DNA from: Hydrogenophaga sp.
GTDB lineage: Bacteria; Pseudomonadota; Gammaproteobacteria; Burkholderiales; Burkholderiaceae_C
NCBI RefSeq assembly: GCF_018780075.1
Contig: NZ_JADMKB010000051.1
Coordinates: 1 to 47,440 of the forward strand
Length of the DNA: 47,440 nucleotides
Direction: 5' to 3'
The translations under genes were made by a program, and so were the position numbers. The notes beneath the pieces were generated by a model, which ran no database searches, was not told the DNA's origin, and was given only the letters and a program-made list of their open reading frames with translations. Positions 1 to 13,559 of this stretch are shown one piece after another. Position 1 is the stretch's first letter; each line of letters starts with the position of its first letter.

Positions 1-54
1 CACCAGCACCAGCACCAGCACCAGCACCAGCACCAGCACCAGCACCAGCACCAG
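1..54 (+). repeat. (CACCAG)9 hexanucleotide tandem repeat
   Basis: Nine uninterrupted copies of CACCAG start at the first base of the window, so the true array may be longer. The reading frame of the downstream gene runs open through it and reads alternating Pro-Ala, a typical extended linker between secreted-protein domains. Because the unit is 6 bp, slippage would change linker length without shifting the frame. Confidence 0.95.
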
Positions 55-1553
55 CGGGCGTTCTTTCGCCCGCGCTGGGGGTTGAGTTCGTGGACGCTCA
101 GGGGGTTCGGCAGTCGGTGCGGGTGGTCTCCGGCCAAACCACCGTCTCGGGTGTCGCGCCGTTCCTGGTCAAGTTCGACGCGTCAGGCACACGGGCATCG
201 GCTGCTTTTGGTGCCCAGTCGGCGATCACAGATCCGGAAGCCCATGCCTTCCTGATGGCCGGATACCGTTTGAACTACGGCGAGAACCGAGGTGGCGCCT
301 GGCAGTACCCGCAGGGCTCTGCGCATTCGCGGGACGAGGATACCGGGCCGCCCGTTTTCTCGTATGTGTACCGGACCCCAGGTTCGTATCCCGTGCGGTT
401 GCGCACCCGTGATGCGCTGGGCAACGAGGCAGATGTGCGGTTCAACGTCGTCGTCAACGCACCGCCGGCCCCGGTCCTGATCCGACCCACCGCTGGCGGC
501 TGGCCCAACTTCGTCAGCGGCGCCCGATACGCCCTCGAAGCCAACGGTGACTATCGGTCCTTCGGCGCGCTGGAGACTGGTGGTCGGCACAACATCGTGA
601 TTGAAAAGGTTGGCAGCGGAGCTGACCCGAGGATCGCATCCTTCAGCCCGGATGGGCGCAGCAAGTTTTCGGCAACGCGCCAGGGAGAGTTCCGAGCTGC
701 CCATATCCGTCTGGTCAACATTGATATGGATAACTTTTCTTCCGGTCAAAGGGGCTATGACTATGTGGGTGTGATCGGCGGGCTGATGCGACAGTTCTCT
801 GACGGTGGCCAGGCGTTTCTTTGGCACGAAGGCACTGAACTCATCAAATCCAATGTTCGCTTCCCGAGGGGCCTCTTCTTGCAGGACACAGAAGTGCGCA
901 GCGCAGTGGGTGGCAGCGGATACATCATGTTCGGAACGTTTAACGGACTCCATGCTCGCAACACCAGGTTTGTTCATGTGGAAAACGGCCCCACGACCTA
1001 TTTGATGCTGCGGGTGTACGGATCGAACTTCTCGTTCAGGAACAATCTTTGGTTCTCCCAAGCCAATGGCGGGCCAGCAAATGGCACCCTGATTGGGATG
1101 CTTGCTGTGAATGGTACAACCGCCACCCAGTGGCGAGATGACGATACGGTTGGACCACTCACGGCGACCAGCAACGGCCAAAACTACGGCTATATCTCGG
1201 AGAAACAGATACTGCAAAACAATCAGATGTATGCAGCTGGCTCGTATGTGACCAATGCCATCGCGTCAGTGGGTGGGGGGAATCCATCTGGATCCAGTCT
1301 TGTCTATCCTAGACTCATTGGTATGGAGGACAACGTGTTTTATCAAAGCGGTGATGTTGCTATCACTATTCAGAACGGTGAACTGTATGGGCAGTACAAC
1401 TTCTGGAGAAACAATCGAAGGAGTATGGGTGCAGGCACCTACATCTCGGCAAACACAGCTCCACCAAACCGAAACGTCGGAGACAATACGACGTTCAATG
1501 GGCCCGTGATTAATGAATCCGCCAACAGCAGGCCGACCCCCAGCCGGTTCTGA
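3..1553 (+). CDS. Secreted Pro-Ala linker / PKD-like / beta-helix protein, 5' end missing
   Basis: The frame is open to the left edge, so this is the C-terminal part of a larger protein. A GTG at 90 is an internal valine codon, not a credible start. After the Pro-Ala linker comes a PKD-like immunoglobulin fold (about the first 115 residues from position 90), with the FDASGT-type opening strand and a closing strand of the type seen in GSYPVRLRTRDALGN. The rest is rich in Asn, Gly and Ser with regularly spaced short hydrophobic strands, as in right-handed parallel beta-helix proteins such as polysaccharide lyases and surface adhesins. I see no catalytic signature I can name. A surface or extracellular role acting on the polysaccharide made by this locus is inferred from position only. 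It converges with the glycosyltransferase ending at 1623. Confidence 0.75.
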   Translation, partial: PAPAPAPAPAPAPAPAPAGVLSPALGVEFVDAQGVRQSVRVVSGQTTVSGVAPFLVKFDASGTRASAAFGAQSAITDPEAHAFLMAGYRLNYGENRGGAWQYPQGSAHSRDEDTGPPVFSYVYRTPGSYPVRLRTRDALGNEADVRFNVVVNAPPAPVLIRPTAGGWPNFVSGARYALEANGDYRSFGALETGGRHNIVIEKVGSGADPRIASFSPDGRSKFSATRQGEFRAAHIRLVNIDMDNFSSGQRGYDYVGVIGGLMRQFSDGGQAFLWHEGTELIKSNVRFPRGLFLQDTEVRSAVGGSGYIMFGTFNGLHARNTRFVHVENGPTTYLMLRVYGSNFSFRNNLWFSQANGGPANGTLIGMLAVNGTTATQWRDDDTVGPLTATSNGQNYGYISEKQILQNNQMYAAGSYVTNAIASVGGGNPSGSSLVYPRLIGMEDNVFYQSGDVAITIQNGELYGQYNFWRNNRRSMGAGTYISANTAPPNRNVGDNTTFNGPVINESANSRPTPSRF

Positions 1554-1622
1554 TCGCTATCGAATAAAGAGAGGGTTGTTGGTTTAGAAGCCCGCCCTGA
1601 TCTTTTTTGATTCAGTTCCAGC

Positions 1623-2846
1623 TTATCCAGTTTGGCTGGAAATTATTCTTGCACTTAACTGATGGTGGTATTTTTCAGAAATCAGAGCGCGCCCTTTTAT
1701 GCTCAGTGCCTTTGCTTTTTCTTGGTTTTGGCCTATCAATGATATGGCTTCAGCAAGTGCTGATGCATCGCCCGGCGGTACCATGATCCCATGATCGTTG
1801 CCCAATAGATCGGGAACGCCGCCTGCATTCGTTGAAATCACTGGCACTTCCATAGACATGGCTTCCATTATTGCAACGCCGAGAGGTTCTTCATGGCTGG
1901 CCAATACGAATACATGAGAATGCTCCAATTCTTGCTTCACCCTTTCCTCCGAGACAGAGCCCAACAGATTGACGCAGTCTTTGATTTTCAGTGCATCTAT
2001 GAGTTGTTCAATTTCTTTTCGGTATCCAGTGCCCCCCTCATCATCTTCCCCAGCAATCGTGAGCGTGGCCTGTAGACCGGAACGATTAACCAGAGCAATA
2101 GAGTTCAACAGCACAGAGAAACCCTTGGCAGGATTGAGTCTTGCACACGAAAAAACCCGAAGCTCCTCATTTCCCCGCGGAACATAAGCAACGGTTCTTT
2201 GAAACTTGGCTACGTCCACCCCCATCGGTGCCAAGTAGAGTGCTTTGGGTAAATGGGGTCCCAGTTTCAAATCAAGATCTTTTTTAATCCAGTTGGTGAT
2301 GATGATGCCAAACAAGGCATGTTTCCATTTATTTTCCTGATTCCCTCCCCAAATTGATATGGGGTTGTGCAGTGTCATGCTGTAGCTAACGCCAAATGTT
2401 CTGTGAGCGAACATTGCAATATTGGCTGCATCTGCACAGGAGTGCACATGCAGATGCTTCATTCGATTTTTCTTGAGGTGATGACCAAGCCACAGACCCA
2501 AGATCATCAGGGCAAACAATCTGGCCTTGCTCTCTCCCTTCAAAAGTTTGCTGCTTGAATCTCGCCAAGCTGTAAGTGCATTTATCGTTCTGGTGGGAGA
2601 TGAAGCAAAAATCCACACCGCTCTTAGCATTTCAAATGGACTCAGAGGGTGAAGGTAAACCGTTTGAGATGAGGCCTGTCTGCCCCAGGTGGTTGATTGG
2701 ATTCCCTGTGGAGGGCGTCGGGTTGAATACAACTGCACATCGACTCCAAGATCCTTTAGTGCACCAATTTCCCTCCAAAAAAAGTTATGAGTTTGACCGG
2801 GAAACTCAGGAACGAGATATCCTATTTTTTTCGATGTATAACTCAT
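1623..2846 (-). CDS. GT4 family glycosyltransferase (exopolysaccharide type)
   Basis: A 407-residue GT-B fold enzyme predicted to add a sugar from a nucleotide donor to the lipid-linked repeat unit on the cytoplasmic side of the membrane. The N-terminus (GYLVPEFPGQTHNFFWREI) matches EPS glycosyltransferases of the GT4 family. The donor-binding C-terminal half carries the EX7E-type motif in HEEPLGVAIMEAMS, followed by the usual glycine-rich GGVPDLL. The start is the ATG at 2846, a normal length for the family. Base composition is visibly AT-richer than most of the window, suggesting separate acquisition. The sugar and linkage cannot be read from sequence. Confidence 0.9.
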   Translation of the reverse strand: MSYTSKKIGYLVPEFPGQTHNFFWREIGALKDLGVDVQLYSTRRPPQGIQSTTWGRQASSQTVYLHPLSPFEMLRAVWIFASSPTRTINALTAWRDSSSKLLKGESKARLFALMILGLWLGHHLKKNRMKHLHVHSCADAANIAMFAHRTFGVSYSMTLHNPISIWGGNQENKWKHALFGIIITNWIKKDLDLKLGPHLPKALYLAPMGVDVAKFQRTVAYVPRGNEELRVFSCARLNPAKGFSVLLNSIALVNRSGLQATLTIAGEDDEGGTGYRKEIEQLIDALKIKDCVNLLGSVSEERVKQELEHSHVFVLASHEEPLGVAIMEAMSMEVPVISTNAGGVPDLLGNDHGIMVPPGDASALAEAISLIGQNQEKAKALSIKGRALISEKYHHQLSARIISSQTG

Positions 2847-3183
2847 GACGTGATCCGAGATTTTTTAGGTCAAGTGACAGTTTTCAAATGCACGCTTTTG
2901 GGAAAGTAAGATTCCGCCGAGTGACCCAGGCCGGTATGCGTGGCGGTCCAGTCAAGCTTCCACTGGTGAGGTTTGAATGGCGAGGTACAGATAGTAGTTT
3001 GCCCCAGCTTTTGCCGACGGGATATATCCGATGGGTCCACGCAACCTGATTTTTGAACCAGGACACTGACCTTGTCCCCGATCTAGTTGTGAAGAGTCTG
3101 GAGTTCGGGGAAGAGATCACTTGAAGCTCATTCAGTTCTTTGGGGGCAGTTCATGCTTGGGGCGGTTTACTGCTGCCCAAGCC
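2847..3183. other. Gene-poor stretch, no recognisable gene
   Basis: This 337-base gap separates the GT4 gene from the RgpF-like gene. It holds a 78-codon minus-strand frame (2884-3120) and a 53-codon plus-strand frame starting near 2888. Neither resembles a family I know or has a convincing ribosome binding site. It may be decayed mobile-element DNA, but I could not assign it. Confidence 0.5.
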
Positions 3184-4074
3184 CTAACCACCACAAACGG
3201 GTTCGTTTTGTATTGCCGGGTGTCCCAGGCGTCTCAGCAATGCTTGCATTTCCTGTGGATCCTGAAAGACCTGTGCAAACTTGTCGAACAAGGACCGCTT
3301 GAGCAGCGGGAAACCTGCTTCCAGCATTTGCTCGGGACAATTCAGGCACAGGTCTAGGTGTTGCGAGCCGTCGGTGTACCAATACGCTCCCACACTCATG
3401 TGGCGGCTGGCCACGCGGGCCAAGCGTGTTTCCTGCAGCAGGATGACAGCGTTGGAATTGTCGTAACTCCACTCAGTGGACAACACTTCTGTGACAGCCT
3501 GCAGAAAATGGGCATCAAGCTGGCGCACGATAAAGGCAAATGACTGAAGGTGATTTTCTGCCAAGGCGCTAGCGCTGAGACCTGTTAAGCGCCAGGGTGC
3601 TTGCTCCATAAAGGGCACCAAGGGGGCGAAAGGTCCGAGCATCGAATCGTTGAGCACCAATACGTCCGATCCCGACGCGTGCCGTGCCAGTTCGGTCAGG
3701 CCAACCGCATAGGCCGAGAAATCGTAGCCATTGAGCGCCTTCCAACACAAGGCGTCACACTGCCCCTGCAGTTCCGTCAGCGTCGGATGATCAGGAGGGC
3801 AGGCGCAGACGATCATGAGTCGAGCATCCTCTGCGGCCAAGCGATCAAGCGTGAAGCGGTGTTGCGCCGACAATTGGCCCCGTGGCAAAAACATGAAGTA
3901 CATCAGCCACCGACCGGGGCCCGTCGGGGGCTTGAGCAAGCGGGACGCAGGAGGGGGCCGCCTAGCCCAGCGAGCCGACCAGCGCCTTAGTACTATTCTC
4001 CAGTGTGGGGGGCTGGGAACATAGGGCCAAAGTGTTTTCGCGCCATGAAATGACCGTGCCAATTCAGTATGCAT
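3184..4074 (-). CDS. Rhamnan-synthesis F (RgpF)-like protein
   Basis: A 296-residue protein related to the RgpF family found in rhamnan and O-antigen clusters. The recognisable core is NGYDFSAYAVGL followed about 35 residues later by VLVLNDSMLGPF, then a segment of the type LTGLSASALAENHLQSF. The same two motifs (GYDFGAYRDG and LLANDSVWF) occur in the protein at 42087-43259, so the window has two members. The N-terminal 55 residues are basic and look unlike the family core. The ATG at 4074 overlaps the 3' end of the wcaJ-like gene by 11 bases, so the two are probably co-translated. RgpF members are implicated in glycan assembly; a glycosyltransferase-like role is likely but the exact reaction is not known to me. 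Confidence 0.75.
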   Translation of the reverse strand: MHTELARSFHGAKTLWPYVPSPPHWRIVLRRWSARWARRPPPASRLLKPPTGPGRWLMYFMFLPRGQLSAQHRFTLDRLAAEDARLMIVCACPPDHPTLTELQGQCDALCWKALNGYDFSAYAVGLTELARHASGSDVLVLNDSMLGPFAPLVPFMEQAPWRLTGLSASALAENHLQSFAFIVRQLDAHFLQAVTEVLSTEWSYDNSNAVILLQETRLARVASRHMSVGAYWYTDGSQHLDLCLNCPEQMLEAGFPLLKRSLFDKFAQVFQDPQEMQALLRRLGHPAIQNEPVCGG

Positions 4075-5518
4075 TTCTGCCCGTCAGCGCCCCTAACGTA
4101 CGGACCAGGATCACCAGGTCCAGCCAGAGCGACCAATTGTTGATGTATTCGATGTCGGCCTCGATGCGCTGTTGCATGCGGTCAATTTCGCGCGTTTCAC
4201 CACGCAGACCACGCACTTGTGCCAAGCCAGTAATGCCCGGCTTGATGTTGTGGCGTGCAAAATAGGAGCCAATACGCTGCGAGTATTCTTCGTCGTGCTG
4301 CACCGCGTGCGGCCTGGGACCGACGAGGGACATTTCACCGGTCAGCACGTTGAACACTTGAGGCAGTTCGTCCAAGCTGGTCTTGCGCAAGAATGCGCCG
4401 ACGCGGGTGATGCGCGGATCGTCACGTGTGGCCTGCTTAACGCCGCCGCCATCGGGCTGGTGAACGTACATACTGCGGAATTTCCAGATGTGGAAAACCT
4501 TGCCACTCCAGCCTCGGCGAGCCTGCCGGAAGAAGACAGGCCCGGAGCTATCGAGTTTGATGGCAGAAGCGATGATCAGCAGCAGTGGCGCGACCATGAT
4601 CAAGATCAGTGTGGCCAGCACCTTGTCTTCTACCGCCTTGAGCAGCAGGCGGGTACCAGTCAGCGGCGTTTCAGACAGGGTGAGCACAGGCAGGCCAGCC
4701 ATCTCCCGCACACTGTGGTTGACCAGCAGAAGCGAAAAAATGTCGGGTATCCAGTGCACTGCGACATTGCGATCAAGCAGCTGGAAGTAGATCTCTTCGA
4801 TCATGTCCGTTTCGCCGAGCGGAATAGCAAAGTAGACCGTTCGGACATCGTGTTCCCCGATGATCTCCAGCATGTTCTCTATGGTGCCGATGACTTCTGT
4901 TTCCCTTAGGGCAGCGAAGTCGGAGCCGTGGTACATCGTTGCGACTGGTTTGCCAGGGCGTTCATTCTGGTCGGCTGGCAGTTCTAGGCAACCCACCACC
5001 TTCTGATTCAGCCAAGGGTTGCCGGATATTTTTCCCTGCAAGTAGCGTGCGAGTTTCCCGGTGCCGATGATCAGCACGTTCTCGGTCGGTACAGCCCGTC
5101 GCATGACCCGGGTTTGTATTTCGCGGCTGAAGTAATGCAACACCACTTGCAGCAAGTAGCCGAGAAGGTAGAGCTGAACCAAAAGCAAGCGCGAATACTC
5201 GTCTGTCTGTTTGGTGGCAAAGCCCACCAACAGTAAGAAAGCAAAGGCCAACGACCAAGACTTGAAGAGAGTCAAGGCCTTGCGCGCAAAACTGCTGTTG
5301 CTGCGATAGACGCCAAACTGATCGTAAGCGAACAGCATGCCTATGGCCAGTAAGAACAACAGGATCGAATAGGCGGAAGAAAGTCCACCGATCTGATGGC
5401 TGATCAACAGAAACGCTAACCCCAATACAGCCACGAGATCCAGCAAGGTTTGCACGGCAGTTGAGATGCTGCCGCGGCGCTTGAGAATCGAACGGGGGGA
5501 ACGCTTGGGGAACTCCAT
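4064..5518 (-). CDS. wcaJ: Undecaprenyl-phosphate sugar-1-phosphate transferase (WcaJ-like)
   Basis: A 484-residue polyprenyl-phosphate hexose-1-phosphate transferase that starts repeat-unit synthesis by moving a sugar phosphate (typically glucose-1-phosphate) onto undecaprenyl phosphate. The N-terminal third has four hydrophobic membrane segments. The middle is a CoA-binding-like Rossmann region (VLIIGTGKLARYL). The C-terminal third is the catalytic domain, with the membrane hairpin, WKFRSM, the acidic LRKTSLDELPQ, VGPRPHA and the terminal PGITGLAQVRGLRG block. Length and motif order fit the complete WcaJ/EPS-transferase class. Its start lies just downstream, on the opposite strand, from an IS3 fragment. 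Glucose rather than galactose is a family-based guess. Confidence 0.93.
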   Translation of the reverse strand: MEFPKRSPRSILKRRGSISTAVQTLLDLVAVLGLAFLLISHQIGGLSSAYSILLFLLAIGMLFAYDQFGVYRSNSSFARKALTLFKSWSLAFAFLLLVGFATKQTDEYSRLLLVQLYLLGYLLQVVLHYFSREIQTRVMRRAVPTENVLIIGTGKLARYLQGKISGNPWLNQKVVGCLELPADQNERPGKPVATMYHGSDFAALRETEVIGTIENMLEIIGEHDVRTVYFAIPLGETDMIEEIYFQLLDRNVAVHWIPDIFSLLLVNHSVREMAGLPVLTLSETPLTGTRLLLKAVEDKVLATLILIMVAPLLLIIASAIKLDSSGPVFFRQARRGWSGKVFHIWKFRSMYVHQPDGGGVKQATRDDPRITRVGAFLRKTSLDELPQVFNVLTGEMSLVGPRPHAVQHDEEYSQRIGSYFARHNIKPGITGLAQVRGLRGETREIDRMQQRIEADIEYINNWSLWLDLVILVRTLGALTGRNAY

Positions 5519-5588
5519 GGAAGTGGAGTATAGGTTCGTCAGTCCTTCCTGACAGTTCGCGGATCAACAGTTCGAACGGCATGTCCTG

Positions 5589-5783
5589 GTGCGCGAAGGC
5601 CTCCAGGGGCGCTTCGTGCGCACCGAGGTACTGGACTGTTACGTCTTCGAGTCACTGCAGGAGGTGCGTGACATGACGACCGACTGGCTGCACCGCTACA
5701 GCCACCAGCGCCCCCATGAAGCCCTCGGCCGAATCCCTCCGGTCGATTACCGTGTCAAACTGTTCCCCAACCTCTACTTCTGA
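5589..5783 (+). pseudogene. IS3-family transposase, C-terminal fragment
   Basis: The translated fragment contains RTEVLDCYVFESLQEVRDMT and then YSHQRPHEALGRIPPVDYR, the C-terminal end of an IS3-family DDE integrase catalytic core including the final RPHEALG block. The upstream two thirds, with the DDE aspartates, is absent: in the same frame the sequence loses similarity before about position 5605. The GTG at 5589 is therefore not a biological start. The fragment marks an old insertion and deletion event between the divergent wcaJ-like and GT4 genes. Confidence 0.85.
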
Positions 5784-5953
5784 CTGGCGCAGGCATTCGA
5801 GGGAACTTCAACGGCCCATTCCTTGAGGACGAGGGTTTTAGATGGAGTTCAGTTTCCAGCCTGTGGGGGCACCGGCTGAATCCAGCCTGCGCGTGAAGTG
5901 ACCGCTCGGATTAGCATCCCCTGGTTCAGTCAATCTTTCAGACGGTTCACTCT

Positions 5954-7138
5954 ATGCCCAACAACACTCTTGTGATCCTGCCCAGCCTTGGAGCCAATCT
6001 GTCGCCCAGCGGCAGTATCCTGTTGACCGAAAAATTCGTCAGCGGCGTTCGGATGACTGTTGACCACTGGGATGGTCCAGTTGAGGTGCTGATCCAGAAA
6101 GACAATGCGAATCATTCTGGAAATCTTGACGATGTCTGGGTCAAGCTGGAAGATCTTCCGTTCCGCGTCACGGTCGCAGATTTTCACAGCCCTGAGGCAA
6201 AGTCGGTGATCGCTCGCGCAGCGGTGGTGCAAGGCGGCGCCGATCACAACCTCAATCACATGCCGGGCTGGTGTTCCGAGTTGGGAGCCCACTACGTGAT
6301 GGTCTCGGAATACACCTTGCGCACGCGCTGGCAGATCATCGACGCGGAAAGGCTGAATCCCTTGGTGACTTGGCGCAGGAAGGTGTGGGCTTGGCGCCAA
6401 GAGAGGGCGAACCAGACAGCCGTGAAGGCGGCAGCCGCCGTTCAGTGCAATGGGACGCCGACCTTCGACGCCTATCGGCCCCTGAATGAGCGGGCGATGC
6501 TTTATTTCGACAGTCGGGTGACGGCTGACATGCTGCCCGCAGAACCTCGTCTGGCCGTGCGCGAGGTACTCTGGTCTTCCGCGAAGCCCATGCGCCTGGC
6601 ATTTTCTGGTCGACTGAACCGGATGAAAGGTGTCGATCACTTGCCGCTGGTGGCACAGGCTTTGCGCGATCGCGGGGTGCCGTTCACGATGGACATCTAC
6701 GGTGATGGTCCCTTGGTCGCAGAGTTGCAGAAGACCATCACGCGACTCGGGCTGCAAGACACCGTCCGCCTGGGCGGCGTGCTGGACTTTGCATCCGAAC
6801 TCATGCCAACCGTGCGTGATGCTGTGGACCTGTTCGTCTGCTGTCACCGTCAAGGCGATCCTTCCTGTACCTATCTCGAGACACTTGCGTGCGGAGTGCC
6901 CATCGTGGGTTATGGCAATGAAGCTTTCGAGGGCTTGATGCGGCGCTGCCCGGCAGGTGAAAGTGTTCCGATGAACGACTGGTCTTCAATGGCTGCGGTC
7001 ATTGAGAAGCTAGCCCTTGATCCTCGGCGCTTTGCAGAGATGGCGCGGATCGGGCTAGCGTTTGCGCGAGAACACACCTTCGAGCACGAGTTCAAGCGCC
7101 GGATTGAGCACATGGCGCAATTGCTCGCCAGCGATTGA
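5954..7138 (+). CDS. GT4 family glycosyltransferase
   Basis: A 394-residue GT-B glycosyltransferase. The donor-binding half shows LAFSGRLNRMKGVDHLP, the IYGDGPLVAELQ nucleotide-binding strand, LGGVLDF, and a C-terminal catalytic block around DPSCTYLETLACGVPIVGYG, in which the usual EX7E spacing is altered (DPSCTYLE). The start is the first ATG of the frame at 5954; no strong Shine-Dalgarno sequence is visible. It lies alone on the plus strand, between the IS3 fragment and the convergent FkbM methyltransferase, so its transcription must begin in or beside the IS debris. It probably adds one sugar to the EPS repeat; donor and acceptor are unknown. Confidence 0.88.
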   Translation: MPNNTLVILPSLGANLSPSGSILLTEKFVSGVRMTVDHWDGPVEVLIQKDNANHSGNLDDVWVKLEDLPFRVTVADFHSPEAKSVIARAAVVQGGADHNLNHMPGWCSELGAHYVMVSEYTLRTRWQIIDAERLNPLVTWRRKVWAWRQERANQTAVKAAAAVQCNGTPTFDAYRPLNERAMLYFDSRVTADMLPAEPRLAVREVLWSSAKPMRLAFSGRLNRMKGVDHLPLVAQALRDRGVPFTMDIYGDGPLVAELQKTITRLGLQDTVRLGGVLDFASELMPTVRDAVDLFVCCHRQGDPSCTYLETLACGVPIVGYGNEAFEGLMRRCPAGESVPMNDWSSMAAVIEKLALDPRRFAEMARIGLAFAREHTFEHEFKRRIEHMAQLLASD

Positions 7139-7235
7139 CGGCGTGCCTTGGAAGGTGCATCAACCAGGTGTGGAGGTGTCGCGAATCCGGGGATGAACAA
7201 GTTGCCATGCAGATGCATTAATCTACATGGGCACT

Positions 7236-8075
7236 TCACATCGGGATGGGGTGTGCGATGAAGTTGCTACCCTTGAAATCTTTGATGTTGTCCAGATCAA
7301 AGGCATCAATTTTTGACTCGCTGGCGGACGCTTCATCAATTTGAAATATCTGGTACCCGATTTGATGAAGCAATACACGAATTTTTTCTGCAGATGCATG
7401 GTTGCTTGTGCAGGTGTCGGGATCATGCCAAATTCTTTCTTCTATTCCGCTGAAATTTGGTAAAACTTCGAAAATAATTGTTGGTCGTTGAGATGTGAGG
7501 GTTTCTTTCAAACCCTCCATGACCTGGATCTCAGCGCCTTCAACGTCTATCTTGATGGCTGAAATCTGAGTGATACCCATCTCGCTCAATATTTCATCGC
7601 CCATTCGACACTGAACAAAGGTTTGTGTCCTGTTGCTCGCAAGACTTTTTCGATCTATCAGGCTCGCACACTCGTCGGTCTCACCTTCGGAAAAAAAGGA
7701 AAGAAGACGATTGCTGTCGCCAAGCGCAAGAGGTAGCACTTGAGCATTCACCAGTCCGTTGGCCTTGATGAACTGATCGGCGTTGAAGCAGCATGAAATT
7801 TGGGGCTCGAATCCCACGTAAGCCCTGTCTTTGTCGATGCTCAAGACCTTGGCGAGTGTTTGGCCAGCGTTGACACCAACATCAATAAAGGTCCCACGGC
7901 GGGTTTCCAGCACCCGACGTAGTATGGCTTCTAGGAACCCTTCGTGCTGGTCCGAAGAGGTTGTGAAGCGGCAAGGATAGTAGCCCGGCATCTTGAATTG
8001 ATGGTTGCCAAAGCGAACTCGCCGCCCAAGCTGGTGAAGCAATCTTGGCAGGTGATAGGAAAGAGTATTTTTCAT
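7236..8075 (-). CDS. FkbM family SAM-dependent methyltransferase
   Basis: A 279-residue FkbM-type methyltransferase, the family that O-methylates sugars and secondary metabolites. The SAM-binding motif is FIDVGVNAGQT, followed by YVGFEP, a DECASLIDR-type middle segment, and the family hallmark IKIDVEGAEIQVMEGL. I chose the ATG at 8075; an in-frame TTG at 8102 with AAGG in front would add nine residues. Base composition is AT-rich compared with the neighbouring NRPS, pointing to a different origin. It could methylate a hydroxyl of the polysaccharide or of the assembly-line product next door; the sequence does not decide. Confidence 0.88.
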   Translation of the reverse strand: MKNTLSYHLPRLLHQLGRRVRFGNHQFKMPGYYPCRFTTSSDQHEGFLEAILRRVLETRRGTFIDVGVNAGQTLAKVLSIDKDRAYVGFEPQISCCFNADQFIKANGLVNAQVLPLALGDSNRLLSFFSEGETDECASLIDRKSLASNRTQTFVQCRMGDEILSEMGITQISAIKIDVEGAEIQVMEGLKETLTSQRPTIIFEVLPNFSGIEERIWHDPDTCTSNHASAEKIRVLLHQIGYQIFQIDEASASESKIDAFDLDNIKDFKGSNFIAHPIPM

Positions 8076-8197
8076 GGAAGCTCTTGTGTGAAGATGGGCC
8101 AATGACTACCTTACGCCAAATCGCTTGCTTGGAAAAGTATTTCTGATTTCATTTCTGTTGACCCCGCAGGTAGGTCCCGGTGTGCGCTTGGCCACAC

Positions 8198-8889
8198 TCA
8201 CTGGATAAGCAAGCTAATGACCATGCCTTGATCGATCATCAGCCTTCCGGTAAGAAGCTCCGGCAAAACTCCATTGTCTTGCCAATTGAGGGGATGCGCA
8301 GAAAATTCAGTGCTCTCCATTGTGGGGTCCATGACAATCTCCACGTCATGAAAGTTCAGCATGCACGACGTCTGAGGGTAGGCCCACTTGTAATACGCTT
8401 CTTTGGCAGAGAAGATGCGCGTCATCCATCTGGCCTGAACAGCCCTCGAAAGTGCAGACGCTCGCCATATCTCATTTGGAAGGCCTATCAAATTCCACAA
8501 TTCGCGGGGCAGGTCTTGGTCGGGCTCCACGTCGACACCGACTGCGTTCCAGTGCGACTTGAGAGCAACCACCGAAATACAGGTTTCGCGAGAATGGGAA
8601 ATGGAGCCCACGAGGTCCGCTGGCCATTGCGGTGACCGATCATGTTGTACGGGTATGGATGTGACCGGTCTTCCCAGCCTCTGCATCGCCTCGCGGGCTG
8701 CTGAACGTCCTGCGGCGAACTCCTTCCGTCGATGGGGGATGGCTCTTGCGATGGCAGGGCGCTCAATGGGTGCGAGCGTGCTGACGTCACCGTCTGTTGA
8801 GCGGCAGGCCACTGCGGCATGGCGTCCGAGGTGTGCCTGCAAACCCGCTTCGAGGCGTTGATAGTCCACAAACGCAGAAGGAGCCACGA

Positions 8890-8893
<4 letters not shown>
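8198..8893 (-). CDS. 4'-phosphopantetheinyl transferase (EntD/Sfp superfamily)
   Basis: Transfers the phosphopantetheine arm of coenzyme A to carrier-protein serines, so it is the natural activator of the PCP and ACP encoded upstream, and possibly of the carrier domain at 43.5 kb. EntD-like features are the basic RRKEFAAGRSAAREAM segment, GSISHSRE, the magnesium-binding GVDVEPD, and FSAKEAYYKWAY. The frame runs far upstream inside the NRPS gene, but that part is out-of-frame noise. The most plausible start is the TTG at 8893, which overlaps the NRPS stop (TTGA) and has AAGG nine bases upstream; a GTG at 8887 is the alternative. The product is about 231 residues, normal for the family. It is translationally coupled to the NRPS. 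Confidence 0.9.
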
Positions 8894-13527
<4,634 letters not shown>

Positions 13528-13559
13528 GGAAAACTCCCGAAATCGCGAAAACTGAGAGG

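Noticed and set aside
1..54. Possible CRISPR or intergenic microsatellite
   Set aside because: There are no spacers; the unit is 6 bp and is in frame with a coding sequence.
183..1217. 344-codon open frame on the minus strand
   Set aside because: It lies wholly inside the beta-helix gene and has no recognisable motif or start signal; it is a GC-driven shadow.
1554..1622. Possible bidirectional terminator between convergent genes
   Set aside because: A T-run is present (CTTTTTTG) with weak flanking complementarity, but no stable GC stem could be drawn.
2884..3120. 78-codon minus-strand frame as a small gene
   Set aside because: No ribosome binding site, no recognisable content, and a competing plus-strand frame covers the same bases.
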